Assembly (NCBI GenBank): GCA_040702985.1
Contig: CP159991.1
Location: forward strand, 744,001 to 808,000
Direction: 5' to 3'
DNA length: 64,000 bases
Origin: Alloscardovia omnicolens
Lineage (GTDB): Bacteria; Actinomycetota; Actinomycetes; Actinomycetales; Bifidobacteriaceae
Below the pieces are notes generated by a model that saw nothing but the letters and a program-made list of their open reading frames with translations, had not been told where the DNA came from and made no database searches. Both the position numbers and the translations under genes were made by a program. This document shows, one piece after another, positions 53,719-63,317 of the stretch; within the stretch, counting starts at the first letter, position 1; every line of letters begins with the position of its first letter.

Positions 53719-55497
53719 TTAACGATTCACAGGCATGTATTGCACGCGATACAAAGTGTTCAGTGGAGTAGCGGTTGAATCGCCGTTATTAACGCCATGC
53801 GTATCATACTGAATAAGTGGGGTTCCATCTCGATGCCAGAGAGTCCACGTGCCAGCTTGCGTATCTGTTGTGAGCAGTGCGTTGCCCGAGAAATGTGCAT
53901 TTCCATTGAGCGCAGTGTAAGGCACAGTCAGAGATGAAACCATGCTATAGGTATGCGTTTGCGTATTGACCTGGTAGGTGTACACGTAGGAATGTGCCTC
54001 AGATGTGGTGGCTTGGAAGCGTTGAGAAGCCGATGGAATGGCATTGGTCCAGTTAAACGTTGGATTGCTTGGCGAATACGCATAATTATTGTTAAAAAGC
54101 GTTAGCGTATATCCGCTAGACGTTATATTGCTCACCTGAATATCGTTTTGCCCTGCAAAGTCAGCAAAATTTCCGTCTTTCTTCATCACAAGATACGAGT
54201 ATTTTGGATCATTCCACAAGCTAGCTGGTCCAATAATAGAAGTAATAGACGGCGAATCTGACACATCTAAAGTTAATATGGAGGAGGTCTCGCGTGAAGA
54301 CAGTAGGAAATGCTGATTATCCAAAGCAGCAATAGAATCAAGATCTAGCCAATTCCATGCAGAATCCGCGGATGTTCCGTCTGCTGTTATAGTTCGCCCC
54401 ACAGTAGTGGTGCGGTAGGAATTAAGCAAAGTAGCAAGATTGGCAAGCACTCGCATACGACCATTTAAGATATTGATGCGCACAATATATGTGCCCACTT
54501 CTTTCGTTCGGTCATGTGTACTACCGTTTGTGGCAATGGCAATAATATTGCCGTCAGAATCAGTAGTGAAATCGCCATAGAGACGATAACGCCCATCAAA
54601 ATTAAAAAAGTTTTGCACTGCTCCAAGCTTGTCAACGCAAGCAAATTGAGTCGTGCTCACGGCATAACAAGTTTGATCTTGTACAGAAATAAAACGTGTA
54701 GCAGGACTATTTTTCAAAGGAATTTCACCGCGCAAAATACCGTTGCTATCATACATATACACAAAATTAGTGCGTCCAGTATTTTGAGGCATCACAGCAT
54801 ATAAACCGTTCATACCAGGTGACTGCACATCGGACGGTGTTCCTTGTTGCAGATTCTTCACGCTCAGCTGTATAGGTTCGTTACCTAATAAATCGCCCAT
54901 ATTATAGGTGTACTGACGGGTTTGAGAATTACCGTCCACATCTGTCATGGTAAAAGTAATCACATTTTTTGCGCTGGGAACGAGACCTACGACTTGAAAT
55001 TCGTGTGTGCGTCCGCGTTGAGCAAGAGTAGAAACGGTATGCGTATAGCTAGGATAATTCGTTTCTGGTGCACTGACTGTATACGATACGCTCATCAGTT
55101 GTGGGGTGACAAAATAGGCGTAGAGAGAAGTAGTGTTCGTGCCGAAAGGATTAGCTTCAATGAGCATATTATCCATCGTGTATTGTTCGGATTTCTTTTT
55201 CTTCTCGATATTTGCTTTAGCGCGATTTTGATAACCGATTGTATAGATGCGTTCAACAGTATTAGCTAGAACATTTGACGGCGAGTTACGACGCGCATTG
55301 TAATAGGTGAGAGCTCCCCACATGGTAAGCGCGACCACCAACAGAATAGAGATGGTGATGCTTGCTTTACGCAACTGTTCTTTCCATGACGTGCGTGGAT
55401 TATCGTTGTTTGCGTTTCGCGGCGAGGGGATGGAACGATAATGAGAACTTTTAGTGCGCGTTCCCACGGCGTGATGCACGAGTTCAGGTTTAGTCAT
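53719..55497 (-). CDS. Membrane-anchored arylsulfotransferase-like protein
   Basis: A 592-residue protein with a cytoplasmic N-terminus, one membrane helix (ASITISILLVVALTMWGALTY, about residues 49-69) and a large outside domain. The domain resembles the aryl-sulfate sulfotransferase (ASST) family: an N-terminal beta domain, then propeller-like strands with YAVMPQNTGRTNFVYMYDSNG, GDFTTDSDGNIIAIA and the characteristic WLDLDSIAALDNQHFLLSSR. ASST enzymes move sulfate between phenols; the family's catalytic His cannot be placed with confidence here, so the activity is uncertain. I chose the ATG at 55497, after GGGGAGAA; the frame extends 25 codons upstream without family features. It is divergent from the hydrolase at 55571, sharing a 73-bp promoter gap. 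Confidence 0.65.
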   Translation of the reverse strand: MTKPELVHHAVGTRTKSSHYRSIPSPRNANNDNPRTSWKEQLRKASITISILLVVALTMWGALTYYNARRNSPSNVLANTVERIYTIGYQNRAKANIEKKKKSEQYTMDNMLIEANPFGTNTTSLYAYFVTPQLMSVSYTVSAPETNYPSYTHTVSTLAQRGRTHEFQVVGLVPSAKNVITFTMTDVDGNSQTRQYTYNMGDLLGNEPIQLSVKNLQQGTPSDVQSPGMNGLYAVMPQNTGRTNFVYMYDSNGILRGEIPLKNSPATRFISVQDQTCYAVSTTQFACVDKLGAVQNFFNFDGRYRLYGDFTTDSDGNIIAIATNGSTHDRTKEVGTYIVRINILNGRMRVLANLATLLNSYRTTTVGRTITADGTSADSAWNWLDLDSIAALDNQHFLLSSRETSSILTLDVSDSPSITSIIGPASLWNDPKYSYLVMKKDGNFADFAGQNDIQVSNITSSGYTLTLFNNNYAYSPSNPTFNWTNAIPSASQRFQATTSEAHSYVYTYQVNTQTHTYSMVSSLTVPYTALNGNAHFSGNALLTTDTQAGTWTLWHRDGTPLIQYDTHGVNNGDSTATPLNTLYRVQYMPVNR

Positions 55498-55570
55498 ACG
55501 TTCTCCCCATAAAAAGTAGGCTGAGTTTATTATACGAAAGTGATGAAATTTTTCTCTATACTTAATACTC

Positions 55571-56305
55571 ATGAAACTACTTAAAAAACTGATAGTTGTT
55601 CTTCTTTCCCTTGTTGCCGTATGCGTAGTCGGTGGTGCTGTTGCTTTCTATGCGTTGACTTACAAGCCAACTGACGAAGCTGTGCAGTATGCGAGTACTG
55701 CGCAGACGCACGATGGAGTAAAAGTATTTAAGAGCACATCACAGGGTGACGAAAAAGGGCAGATTGTGTTTTACGGTGGCGGATTAGTTGAAGATGCGAG
55801 CTATGCCAAGCTGGGTGCTAAGCTGGCTGATCGTGGGTATAGTTTCTATCTGATTCATTCCACCCTGAACTTGCCGGTGCTATCCATACAGAAAGCGCAA
55901 CAGGTTATTCATCGGTACGGATTGAAACATGTGTATTTAGGTGGGCACTCATTGGGCGGCGTTGTGGCTGCAATGAATGCTGAGAATGCTGGTGATGCTG
56001 GCAGTAGCGGTGAGATTGATGGATTGCTTTTCCTTGCTTCATATCCGCCTGAATCTGTTGATCTCTCCTCACGAAAGTTGCGTGTGCTGTCTCTTACTGC
56101 TTCGAACGATAAAGTATTACAGTGGGATAACTATGAGAAGGCGAAGAAACGTCTACCATCTGACGCCAGCTATGTGACGATTGATGGCGGAAATCATAGC
56201 GGTTTCGGTCTTTACGGGCATCAGCGAGGTGATGGTGAAGCGACGATCTCGGCAGATGAGCAGCAAGATGAGATTGTGGATCAGATAGCGAGGTTTATTG
56301 GGTAG
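55571..56305 (+). CDS. Membrane-anchored alpha/beta hydrolase
   Basis: A 244-residue hydrolase with one N-terminal membrane helix (LIVVLLSLVAVCVVGGAVAFYAL), so the catalytic domain is outside. Seen: oxyanion region IVFYGGGLVEDASY, nucleophile elbow LGGHSLGGVVA (Ser near 126), an Asp after LSLTASND, and the catalytic His in TIDGGNHSGFG. It matches the small Abhydrolase_5 type. The substrate is unknown. The third palindrome array begins about 100 bp downstream. Confidence 0.85.
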   Translation: MKLLKKLIVVLLSLVAVCVVGGAVAFYALTYKPTDEAVQYASTAQTHDGVKVFKSTSQGDEKGQIVFYGGGLVEDASYAKLGAKLADRGYSFYLIHSTLNLPVLSIQKAQQVIHRYGLKHVYLGGHSLGGVVAAMNAENAGDAGSSGEIDGLLFLASYPPESVDLSSRKLRVLSLTASNDKVLQWDNYEKAKKRLPSDASYVTIDGGNHSGFGLYGHQRGDGEATISADEQQDEIVDQIARFIG

Positions 56306-56400
56306 AGGTTTCGGTAGTGAGTATGGTGAGTGTGTGCGAGAGTGTGCAGCGCGAGGCATTTTTATAACGGTTTTGCCTAGATATTATCTCTTCTCTGTCT

Positions 56401-56724
56401 TGAAAAGTGATTTGCTATAGCGAATCACTCCGCAGGACAGTTTTTGGCTGTTTTTAGTGGTCAAAATGGCCCTGAAAGGTGATCTGCTATAGTGAATCAC
56501 TTCGCAGGGCCTTTTTCATGCCATTTTTTACCCCTAAATGAGCCCTAAGAGGTGCGCTGCTATAGTGAATCACTTTTCAGGACAGTTTTTACTATGGTTT
56601 TGACCTGATTTTGAGCCCTGGGAGGTGATCCGCGACAGTGAATCACTTTTCAGGGATGTGCCTATATTTTTTCATTGCAGAATAAGCCGTGAACCATAAT
56701 CAATTCTGGTTAATCATTTTCTCA
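56401..56724. repeat. Tandem array of five 34-bp interrupted palindromes, locus 3
   Basis: Units start at 56401, 56473, 56546, 56619 and (degenerate) 56690, spaced 72, 73, 73 and 71 bp. Arms follow the locus-1 type, TGAAAAGTGATT and AATCACTTTTCA, around a ten-base centre close to TGCTATAGTG. Linkers (38-39 bp) often begin GGACAGTTTTT and end GCCC, like those of locus 1, over 50 kb away. The array fills the gap between the hydrolase and the tRNA gene. Confidence 0.87.
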
Positions 56725-56819
56725 CCGCAGAAAAACTGCGCGCTTCAATGCGCATAGATAGATCGTGATTAAAACTTCATGCTCGCTGAACCAAGAGCCC
56801 TTACGAGTTTCATAGAGAG

Positions 56820-56892
56820 TGCCTCGGATGCGATTCGAACGCACGACACCCGCTTTAGGAGAGCGGTGCTCTATCCCCTGAGCTACCGAGGC
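56820..56892 (-). tRNA. tRNA-Arg (anticodon CCT)
   Basis: On the minus strand a full cloverleaf is seen: acceptor stem GCCTCGG / CCGAGGC, D arm with AGCTCAGGGGATAGAGC, anticodon arm CCGCT-CTCCTAA-AGCGG with anticodon CCT reading AGG, and T arm with GTTCGAATC. The discriminator base is A at 56820. CCA is not encoded. Confidence 0.96.
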
Positions 56893-57053
56893 AAAACACG
56901 AGTACTCGCCGCAGGATCGGTAAAGTACCCGTACAAAGTGTACACGGTTTTAGCGTGTGCTGCATAGGCGTTTTATAAAGCTAACGCCCGAAGATCGTAG
57001 AAGAGTAGAGGAGCAGAAGATCTCACTTATACGCTGACGCCGAATTTCGACTC

Positions 57054-57323
57054 TTACTCATTTCCTTGCGTTCCTGCGTTGGCCTGGAACTGAGCTTGAG
57101 ATTCTTGAACCTCATTGAGCTTCTTCGCTACATCGTCCAACAAAGTCTGAGCATGCTGTGCGAGAGCTTCACCCAACTCCCACTGATGCATAGCGTCGTT
57201 CAGTTCCAAGCCGCCGGCCTCTAACTTTTGCACAACTTGTACGAGATGATCGCGAGCCTGCTCATAGCTCATATTTTCAATAGCCTTCAGTTGTTCCTCT
57301 GTTACATGATTTTCTGTTGTCAT
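57054..57323 (-). CDS. xseB: Exodeoxyribonuclease VII small subunit
   Basis: Small helical partner of XseA, binding its extended coiled coil; 89 residues. Seen: the family pattern MSYEQARDHLVQVVQKLEAGGLELNDAMHQWELGEALAQHAQ. The C-terminal tail (QAQFQANAGTQ) is variable. It starts 44 bp after xseA, so the subunits are co-expressed. Confidence 0.95.
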   Translation of the reverse strand: MTTENHVTEEQLKAIENMSYEQARDHLVQVVQKLEAGGLELNDAMHQWELGEALAQHAQTLLDDVAKKLNEVQESQAQFQANAGTQGNE

Positions 57324-57367
57324 AATATGTCCTTCAATCTTGTTGATTATCGTGAATTATTAAAATT

Positions 57368-58621
57368 TTACTTATTGACATCTGTTACTTGCGCTGCGAA
57401 CTTTCCGCTCTTTAGGGTAACGGAAATTTTTTGTTCGCGGCTCAAATTACTAGCAGAATCAATAACTGTACCGTCCTCAGCTTGTACAACCGCATAACCG
57501 CGATTAAGAGTTGACTGAGGGCTGAGCGCAGTTAATGTGGAGTGTAGCTTGTCAATTGTTGAAGTTGCTTCAGCAGTCATAAAATTCATCGCAGTATTCA
57601 TGCGTAGTCGAGCATCTTTGACGAACTGCATTGGCTTGTCTAGCAGAGTTTCAGGATGGGTCAAACTTGGTCGTTGAGTGTATGCTGAAAGACGTTGCTG
57701 TTCAAGCGAAACCATGCGTTGCATATCTGATAGCATGCGCTGACGAGCTTCAGCGACGAGCGATAGTTCTTCGCGTACATCAGGAACAATGCGCTTAGCT
57801 GCATCTGTTGGGGTAGAAGCACGCAAATCGGCTGCAAGGTCAATCAAAGTCCAGTCATCTTCATGTCCGATAGCTGAAACGAGTGGTGTAACGCAGTTTG
57901 CGGCGGCACGGACCACGCCTTCATCAGAAAAACCAATCAAATCCTCAAAAGCACCACCACCACGAGCGACTACAATCACTTCTACACGAGGATCAGCGTC
58001 CAAAGCTGCAATGGCAGCAATTACTTCGCGAGGGCAGGAAGGGCCTTGCACATGCACGTGCTTGACTTCAAATTCAATACTTGGCCAGCGCAGGCGAGCA
58101 TTGGTCATAACATCACCTTCAGCACGAGCCCCCGGAGCGCACACCAATCCAATACAATGCGGGAAGGCGGGAAGTGCAACCTTACGGTCGTCATCGAACA
58201 AGCCTTCGCCTTTGAGTTTTTTACGCAGCTGCTCAATCTGCTCCATTAAACCGCCCTTGCCCACGTGATGAATTTCATCAGCGCGGAAGCTCAGAGAGGT
58301 GCGAGGCTGATACATATTTGCCTTACCATGAACAACAACTAAATCGCCTTGGCTGAATTTTGCTGCTTCATATGCTGGCGCTCCAAAGAAAACCACGTCC
58401 ATTTGCGTTGTTGTTTGATTGTCGCGCAAAGTCATATACACTTGGCCGGCTCGTCGCGCATTAATTTGATGCACTTGACCAGCAACCCAGGCAGCAGGCC
58501 AGCGGTCTACTGCATCAGCAAATTTACTGCTGATGAGAGAAACAGGCCAAGGGTTATCTTTTGTTGTATCTCTAGCCATGGCTGGTAATTGCCGTGGCTC
58601 ATGCGAAGGACTTTCAATCAT
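57368..58621 (-). CDS. xseA: Exodeoxyribonuclease VII large subunit
   Basis: Catalytic subunit that degrades single-stranded DNA in repair. 417 residues. Seen: N-terminal OB-fold (WVAGQVHQINARRAGQVYMTLRD), central nuclease domain with IGLVCAPGARAEGDVMTNARLRWP, VARGGGAFEDLIGFSDE and the SAIGHEDDWTLIDLAADLRASTPTDAA core, then a helical segment and C-terminal RGYAVVQ. The start is not certain: ATG at 58621 or 58579, neither with a clear ribosome site. Confidence 0.95.
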   Translation of the reverse strand: MIESPSHEPRQLPAMARDTTKDNPWPVSLISSKFADAVDRWPAAWVAGQVHQINARRAGQVYMTLRDNQTTTQMDVVFFGAPAYEAAKFSQGDLVVVHGKANMYQPRTSLSFRADEIHHVGKGGLMEQIEQLRKKLKGEGLFDDDRKVALPAFPHCIGLVCAPGARAEGDVMTNARLRWPSIEFEVKHVHVQGPSCPREVIAAIAALDADPRVEVIVVARGGGAFEDLIGFSDEGVVRAAANCVTPLVSAIGHEDDWTLIDLAADLRASTPTDAAKRIVPDVREELSLVAEARQRMLSDMQRMVSLEQQRLSAYTQRPSLTHPETLLDKPMQFVKDARLRMNTAMNFMTAEATSTIDKLHSTLTALSPQSTLNRGYAVVQAEDGTVIDSASNLSREQKISVTLKSGKFAAQVTDVNK

Positions 58622-58786
58622 ATATTAAGAATAAGTCCAAAAGTTGACACGATTATGGCATATGATAACTGCATACTGATATAACGCGGATATGACCATG
58701 CGGTACCAGAGATAAATAGAAAATGAAAAGCGAAAGTCCTTGTAACATAGCATTCATAGCACAAGCAGTAGTAGAAAAGACGAAGA

Positions 58787-59392
58787 ATGAGCGAAGAGAA
58801 TCACACAGCATCGCCTAGCGCAGAGCATCGTGCAGAATCACATAATGAGCACGAACAGAATATTATGTTGCGTTTTACTCAACGTGAAGATTTGCCAGAC
58901 ATTATGTACATGGTTAATGCGGCCAAGCAAACGCTTAAAGTAGATGGCAGCTCTCAATGGCAAAACGGGTATCCTAATGAATATTCGTTTATTGCCGATA
59001 TGGATGCTCAATCCAGTTACGTGCTTACCCTCAACTCTCAGGTGGTCGCCACGGCGAGCATTTCCTATGGAGAAGAAGCCGGATATAGTTCGCTGCGCTC
59101 GGGACAATGGCATTACCCTGAAGACGTTTTTGGCACCTACGCCGTACTTCATCGTGTTGCCGTCCATCCAGATTTTCATGGGCAGGGCATAGTCGATAAG
59201 CTTTTCACTGAGTTATGCGAAGTAATTAAGCAACAGAATATTCGCGCAGTACGCGTCGATACGCATCGCAAAAATCAGCGTATGCAGCATGTTTTATCTC
59301 GTTCAGGATTTGAGCTGAGCGGCGAAATTACTATAGATCATGATCCTGTGGATCCAATACGGCTATGCTACGAAAAACTGCTCGATGAATAA
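58787..59392 (+). CDS. GNAT-family N-acetyltransferase
   Basis: A 201-residue protein with a GNAT fold: LRFTQREDLPDIMYMVNAAKQTL, YAVLHRVAVHPDFHGQGIVDKLF with a variant acetyl-CoA loop (HGQGIVDKL for QGKGxG), and VRVDTHRKNQRMQHVLSRSGF. The first 26 residues are polar and rich in Glu, His and Ser, and are not part of the fold; translation may instead start at Met-27. Substrate unknown. It is not linked to its divergent neighbour xseA or to ileS, which has its own leader. Confidence 0.85.
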   Translation: MSEENHTASPSAEHRAESHNEHEQNIMLRFTQREDLPDIMYMVNAAKQTLKVDGSSQWQNGYPNEYSFIADMDAQSSYVLTLNSQVVATASISYGEEAGYSSLRSGQWHYPEDVFGTYAVLHRVAVHPDFHGQGIVDKLFTELCEVIKQQNIRAVRVDTHRKNQRMQHVLSRSGFELSGEITIDHDPVDPIRLCYEKLLDE

Positions 59393-59539
59393 GATGGCTC
59401 AAATAAGATAAAACCGCAAGCGATTGCAAAATCTTTTGTATTTGATAGCATATGCTACCAGATACTAGTTTTCACTGAATATGGCGTGAATGTATGTGTA
59501 TACGTTTACGAAGCCATATGATGTGACAGAGACAACTAG

Positions 59540-59793
59540 CAGACCATGATCCGTTATCAGCGGGGAGTCATCGGAAGAAAGATTGCGTCGCGCTCGCATC
59601 ATCAGTGATGCGCAGTGGCAGCTGATTGAGTAGAACCGACGGAGCAGACCGGATTCTGTGAAGAGGTATTGTGCAGTCTCAGCGCAGTGCAACCGAGGTG
59701 GTACCGCGGGGTGGGAGCAGCTAAAGCTCACACATCGTCCTCACGTGAACAAATGAAGTGAAGGAAACTAAAGTTTTCACGAGAGGCGAGGCG
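59540..59793 (+). ncRNA. T-box riboswitch (isoleucine, translational type) before ileS
   Basis: The ileS leader binds uncharged tRNA-Ile and then allows translation. Seen: a short stem I region with probable specifier ATC at 59570-59572 flanked by GGGGAGTC and GGAAG; the T-box core GAGGTGGTACCGCG at 59695-59708, whose TGGT would pair with the tRNA 3' end; and CGTCCTC at 59736-59742, able to pair with GAGG of the T-box. There is no intrinsic terminator; instead the ribosome site can be hidden (see next entry). This is the known arrangement for actinobacterial ileS leaders. The upstream limit is approximate. Confidence 0.88.
59739..59786 (+). promoter_or_regulatory. Sequestrator hairpin covering the ileS ribosome site
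   Basis: CCTCACGTGAA (59739-59749) pairs with TTCACGAGAGG (59776-59786), 10 of 11 positions, burying GAGAGG, the Shine-Dalgarno sequence nine bases before the ATG. CCTC is shared with the T-box antisequestrator, so the two structures exclude each other. Confidence 0.75.
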
Positions 59794-59794
59794 C

Positions 59795-62700
59795 ATGAGT
59801 AATCGCGTTTATCCTAAGGCTGTGACTGATAGAGAGTTCGAAACTATCACTCCAAGTCCTAATTTCCCTGCTATGGAAGAGTCTGTTCTCAAATATTGGG
59901 ATGTTGATGACACTTTCCGTCGTTCTATTGCACAGCGCGATAGTGGCAACGCTAATGACGAGTTTGTATTCTTCGATGGTCCTCCATTTGCCAATGGTCT
60001 TCCTCACTATGGCCATTTGTTGACTGGATACGCTAAGGACGTTATTCCACGTTTCCACACCATGATGGGCAAAAAAGTAAACCGAGTATTCGGTTGGGAT
60101 ACTCACGGTTTGCCTGCAGAGCTTGAAGCTGAAAAGGAACTTGGCATTACCAATAAGTCTCAAATTGATGAGATGGGTATTAAGGCTTTTAACGAAGCAT
60201 GCCGCCGTTCCGTGCTTAAGTACACTCAGGAATGGAAAGATTATATTCACCGTCAGGCTCGCTGGGTGGATTTCGATAACGGTTACAAGACTTTAAATAC
60301 CTCCTATATGGAATCGGTTATTTGGGCTTTTAAGCAGTTGTATGACCGTGACTTGGCTTATCAGGGTTTCCGCGTGCTTCCATACTGCTGGAAGGATGAA
60401 ACTCCATTGTCTGCGCACGAGTTGCGCATGGATGCAGATGTGTATCAGGATCGTCAAGACAATACGCTGTCTGTAGCTATGAAGTTGCGTGATGAAGACG
60501 CATATGTGGTTATTTGGACCACAACTGCATGGACTATTCCGAATAATCTTGCCATTGTTGTGGGCAATGACATTGATTATGTGCTGGTAGAGCCTGTAGA
60601 GGGTGATTTTGCTGGCAAGAAGATGTATTTTGCTAAAGATCTAGTAGCGAACTTCGCTAAGGAACTTGGCGAGGACTATAAGGTTCTCAAGGAAATCAAG
60701 GGTTCTGAGCTGGTTGGACGTCGCTATTATCCTGCTTTTGATTACTTCTTAGACGGTCATTTGACCGATCCAGAAGGCAAAGCAAACGAAGATCTTAACG
60801 CTTTCACAATTTACGCTGCGGATTATGTAGCAACAACTGAAGGTACTGGTTTAGTTCATCAGGCTGTTTATGGTGAAGACGATATCAACACATTGAACGC
60901 TCACCGTGTGCGTACCTTCGATTACTTAGATGAGCATGCTCAGTTCTTGGACGTTATTCCTGATTACGCAGGTATGCAGGTGTTTGAGGCTAATAAGCCG
61001 ATTACTCGTGATCTGCGTGCAGGCTCTGGTCCGCTCGAACGTGTGCCAGAAGATCGTCGAGCTTTCATTGTTCAAGAAAAGTCTCACGTACATAGCTATC
61101 CACACTGCTGGCGTTGCGGAAATCCTTTGATTTACAAGCCTGTATCGTCTTGGTTCGTTTCTGTGACCAAGATTAAGGAACGCTTGCTTGAACTCAACCA
61201 GGATGTGAATTGGATTCCAGATAATGTGAAGGACGGTCAGTTCGGTAAGTGGTTGGATAATGCACGCGATTGGTCTATTTCCCGTAACCGTTACTGGGGA
61301 AGTCCAATTCCAGTGTGGGTGTCTGACGATCCAAAGTATCCACATGTAGACGTATACGGCTCTTTGGAAGAGTTAAAGCGTGACTTTGGCACATACCCAA
61401 CTGATGATAAGGGTGAGATTAACCTGCATCGTCCATGGATTGATGAATTAACACGACCAAATCCTGCTGATCCAACTGGTAAATCTCATATGCGTCGTAT
61501 TGAAGATGTGTTGGACTGCTGGTTTGAATCCGGATCCATGCCATTTGCTCAGTTCCATTATCCTTTCGAGAATAAGGAATACTTTGAAGAGCATATGCCA
61601 TCTGATTTTGTTGTTGAATATATTGGACAGACGCGTGGCTGGTTCTATGTGATGCTCGTGATGAATGGTGCTCTTTTCGATAAAGCACCGTTTAAGAATG
61701 TGATGTGCCACGGTATTGTGCTGGGTGACGACGGACAAAAAATGTCCAAGCATTTGCACAACTATCCAGATGTGAATGGTGTGTTCAACGAGTATGGTTC
61801 CGATGCTATGCGTTGGTTCTTGATGAGTTCACCAATTCTTCGCGGTGGAAACTTAATTGTGACTGCTGATGGTATTCGCGATACTGTGCGTCAGATCATG
61901 CTTCCAGTGTGGTCAACATACTACTTCTTTAGCCTGTATGCTAACGCTGCCGCCAAGGGGCAAGGCTATGATGCGCGTATGCTTCGCGCTGAGGAAGTGC
62001 ACGATTTGCCACATATGGATCGTTATCTTCTAGCACGCACTCGCACGTTGGTGGAGCAAACAGAGAAGAATCTCAAAGAATATGCTGTTGCTGACGCATG
62101 CGCAAACGTGGCAGATTATATTGATGTGCTGACGAACTGGTACGTGCGTAACTCGCGTGATCGTTTCTGGAATGAAGACGAGAATGCATTCAATACTTTG
62201 TACACTGCGTTAGAAGTGCTTACCCGTGTGCTTGCACCATTGGCTCCAATGGAAGCTGAAACAGTATGGCGTGGTTTGACCGGTGGTGAATCTGTTCATT
62301 TGGCTGATTGGCCATTCTTGATGGATTCTGAGAGCGAAAAGTCTACTGAATTGGGTGACGTTCTCAAGGCAGACGACGAACTCGTACGCACTATGGACAA
62401 GGTGCGCGAAGTAGTATCCAGCACTTTGAGCTTGCGTAAGTCTCAGAAGATTCGCGTGCGTCAACCATTGTCGCAACTCACCGTGGTTGATGACAATGTG
62501 GACGCTGTGCGTGCCTATGAAGAGCTACTCAAGTCTGAGCTGAATGTTAAGCAGATTCAGTACACGACTTTGGACAATGCTGGTGAACATGGTCTCAAAG
62601 TGGTGCATGAGCTTCGTGTGAATGCTCGAGCTGCAGGTCCTCGTTTAGGCAAGAGCGTTCAGTTTGCTATTCGCGCATCGAAGTCTGGTGCTTGGCATGT

Positions 62701-63118
62701 GAACGATGAAGGCTTCCCAGTAGTTGATGCTGAAGGCGTTGAGGGCGGTATTGCTCTCGTTGAGGGTGAATACGAGTTAATCTCTCGCGTAGAAGCTGCT
62801 GAGGGTGCTGCATCTCAAACAGATTCTGTGTCTGCAGCGTTGCCAACAGGTGGATTCGTGCTGTTAGATACTGTTCTTACTGATGATTTGCTTGCTGAAG
62901 GCTATGCTCGTGACGCAATTCGTTCTGTTCAGGATGCTCGTAAGGCTGCCGGACTCGATATTGCAGATCGTATTAGCCTCGTATTAACAGCTTCGGCTGA
63001 AGATGCTGACAAGCTCAAGCAGTTTGAAGAGTTGATTTCAACGGAAACATTGGCTACTAGCTTCAGCGTGAACGTTGCTGATGTGAATGAACTCGAAGTG
63101 AAAGTAGAGAAGGCTTAA
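59795..63118 (+). CDS. ileS: Isoleucyl-tRNA synthetase, eukaryote-like long type
   Basis: Charges tRNA-Ile. 1,107 residues, the long (type 2) form. Seen: class I motif PFANGLPHYGHLL (HYGH for HIGH, about residue 65), TTTAWTIPNNLAIVVG in the editing domain, ESGSMPFAQFHYPFE, YIGQTRGWFY, second class I motif KMSKH, and a C-terminal anticodon-binding part with TLSLRKSQKIRVRQPLSQL. Type 2 enzymes of this kind are linked to low mupirocin sensitivity, and bifidobacteria are naturally tolerant (family knowledge). Expression is under the T-box leader. A hairpin follows at 63167. Confidence 0.96.
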   Translation: MSNRVYPKAVTDREFETITPSPNFPAMEESVLKYWDVDDTFRRSIAQRDSGNANDEFVFFDGPPFANGLPHYGHLLTGYAKDVIPRFHTMMGKKVNRVFGWDTHGLPAELEAEKELGITNKSQIDEMGIKAFNEACRRSVLKYTQEWKDYIHRQARWVDFDNGYKTLNTSYMESVIWAFKQLYDRDLAYQGFRVLPYCWKDETPLSAHELRMDADVYQDRQDNTLSVAMKLRDEDAYVVIWTTTAWTIPNNLAIVVGNDIDYVLVEPVEGDFAGKKMYFAKDLVANFAKELGEDYKVLKEIKGSELVGRRYYPAFDYFLDGHLTDPEGKANEDLNAFTIYAADYVATTEGTGLVHQAVYGEDDINTLNAHRVRTFDYLDEHAQFLDVIPDYAGMQVFEANKPITRDLRAGSGPLERVPEDRRAFIVQEKSHVHSYPHCWRCGNPLIYKPVSSWFVSVTKIKERLLELNQDVNWIPDNVKDGQFGKWLDNARDWSISRNRYWGSPIPVWVSDDPKYPHVDVYGSLEELKRDFGTYPTDDKGEINLHRPWIDELTRPNPADPTGKSHMRRIEDVLDCWFESGSMPFAQFHYPFENKEYFEEHMPSDFVVEYIGQTRGWFYVMLVMNGALFDKAPFKNVMCHGIVLGDDGQKMSKHLHNYPDVNGVFNEYGSDAMRWFLMSSPILRGGNLIVTADGIRDTVRQIMLPVWSTYYFFSLYANAAAKGQGYDARMLRAEEVHDLPHMDRYLLARTRTLVEQTEKNLKEYAVADACANVADYIDVLTNWYVRNSRDRFWNEDENAFNTLYTALEVLTRVLAPLAPMEAETVWRGLTGGESVHLADWPFLMDSESEKSTELGDVLKADDELVRTMDKVREVVSSTLSLRKSQKIRVRQPLSQLTVVDDNVDAVRAYEELLKSELNVKQIQYTTLDNAGEHGLKVVHELRVNARAAGPRLGKSVQFAIRASKSGAWHVNDEGFPVVDAEGVEGGIALVEGEYELISRVEAAEGAASQTDSVSAALPTGGFVLLDTVLTDDLLAEGYARDAIRSVQDARKAAGLDIADRISLVLTASAEDADKLKQFEELISTETLATSFSVNVADVNELEVKVEKA

Positions 63119-63166
63119 CATTCATCTGCTTTGTGTTATTTGAAGGCTCTGTGCGGTCTTTAATCG

Positions 63167-63210
63167 AACTGCCTCCCAGTTCTCGTGTCCAAGAAAAGGG
63201 AGGCAGTTTA
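63167..63210 (+). terminator. Terminator of ileS
   Basis: Perfect 11-bp stem AACTGCCTCCC / GGGAGGCAGTT with a 20-nt loop, ending in TTAAAA; 48 bases after the ileS stop. Confidence 0.7.
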
Positions 63211-63305
63211 AAACGACTGTGCAGAGCTTTTGTCTTGCGTTAGAAACGTGTTTTAGACGTTGTTTTTCAGAATTTTTTCTGACACGTAGCGGATTTTCTG
63301 AAATG

Positions 63306-63314
63306 TGGTAAACT
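63306..63314 (+). promoter_or_regulatory. Extended -10 promoter of the tracrRNA gene
   Basis: TGGTAAACT: an extended -10 (TGn) joined to TAAACT, without a good -35. It would start RNA near 63320, exactly at the beginning of the anti-repeat. Confidence 0.5.
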
Positions 63315-63317
63315 TAA

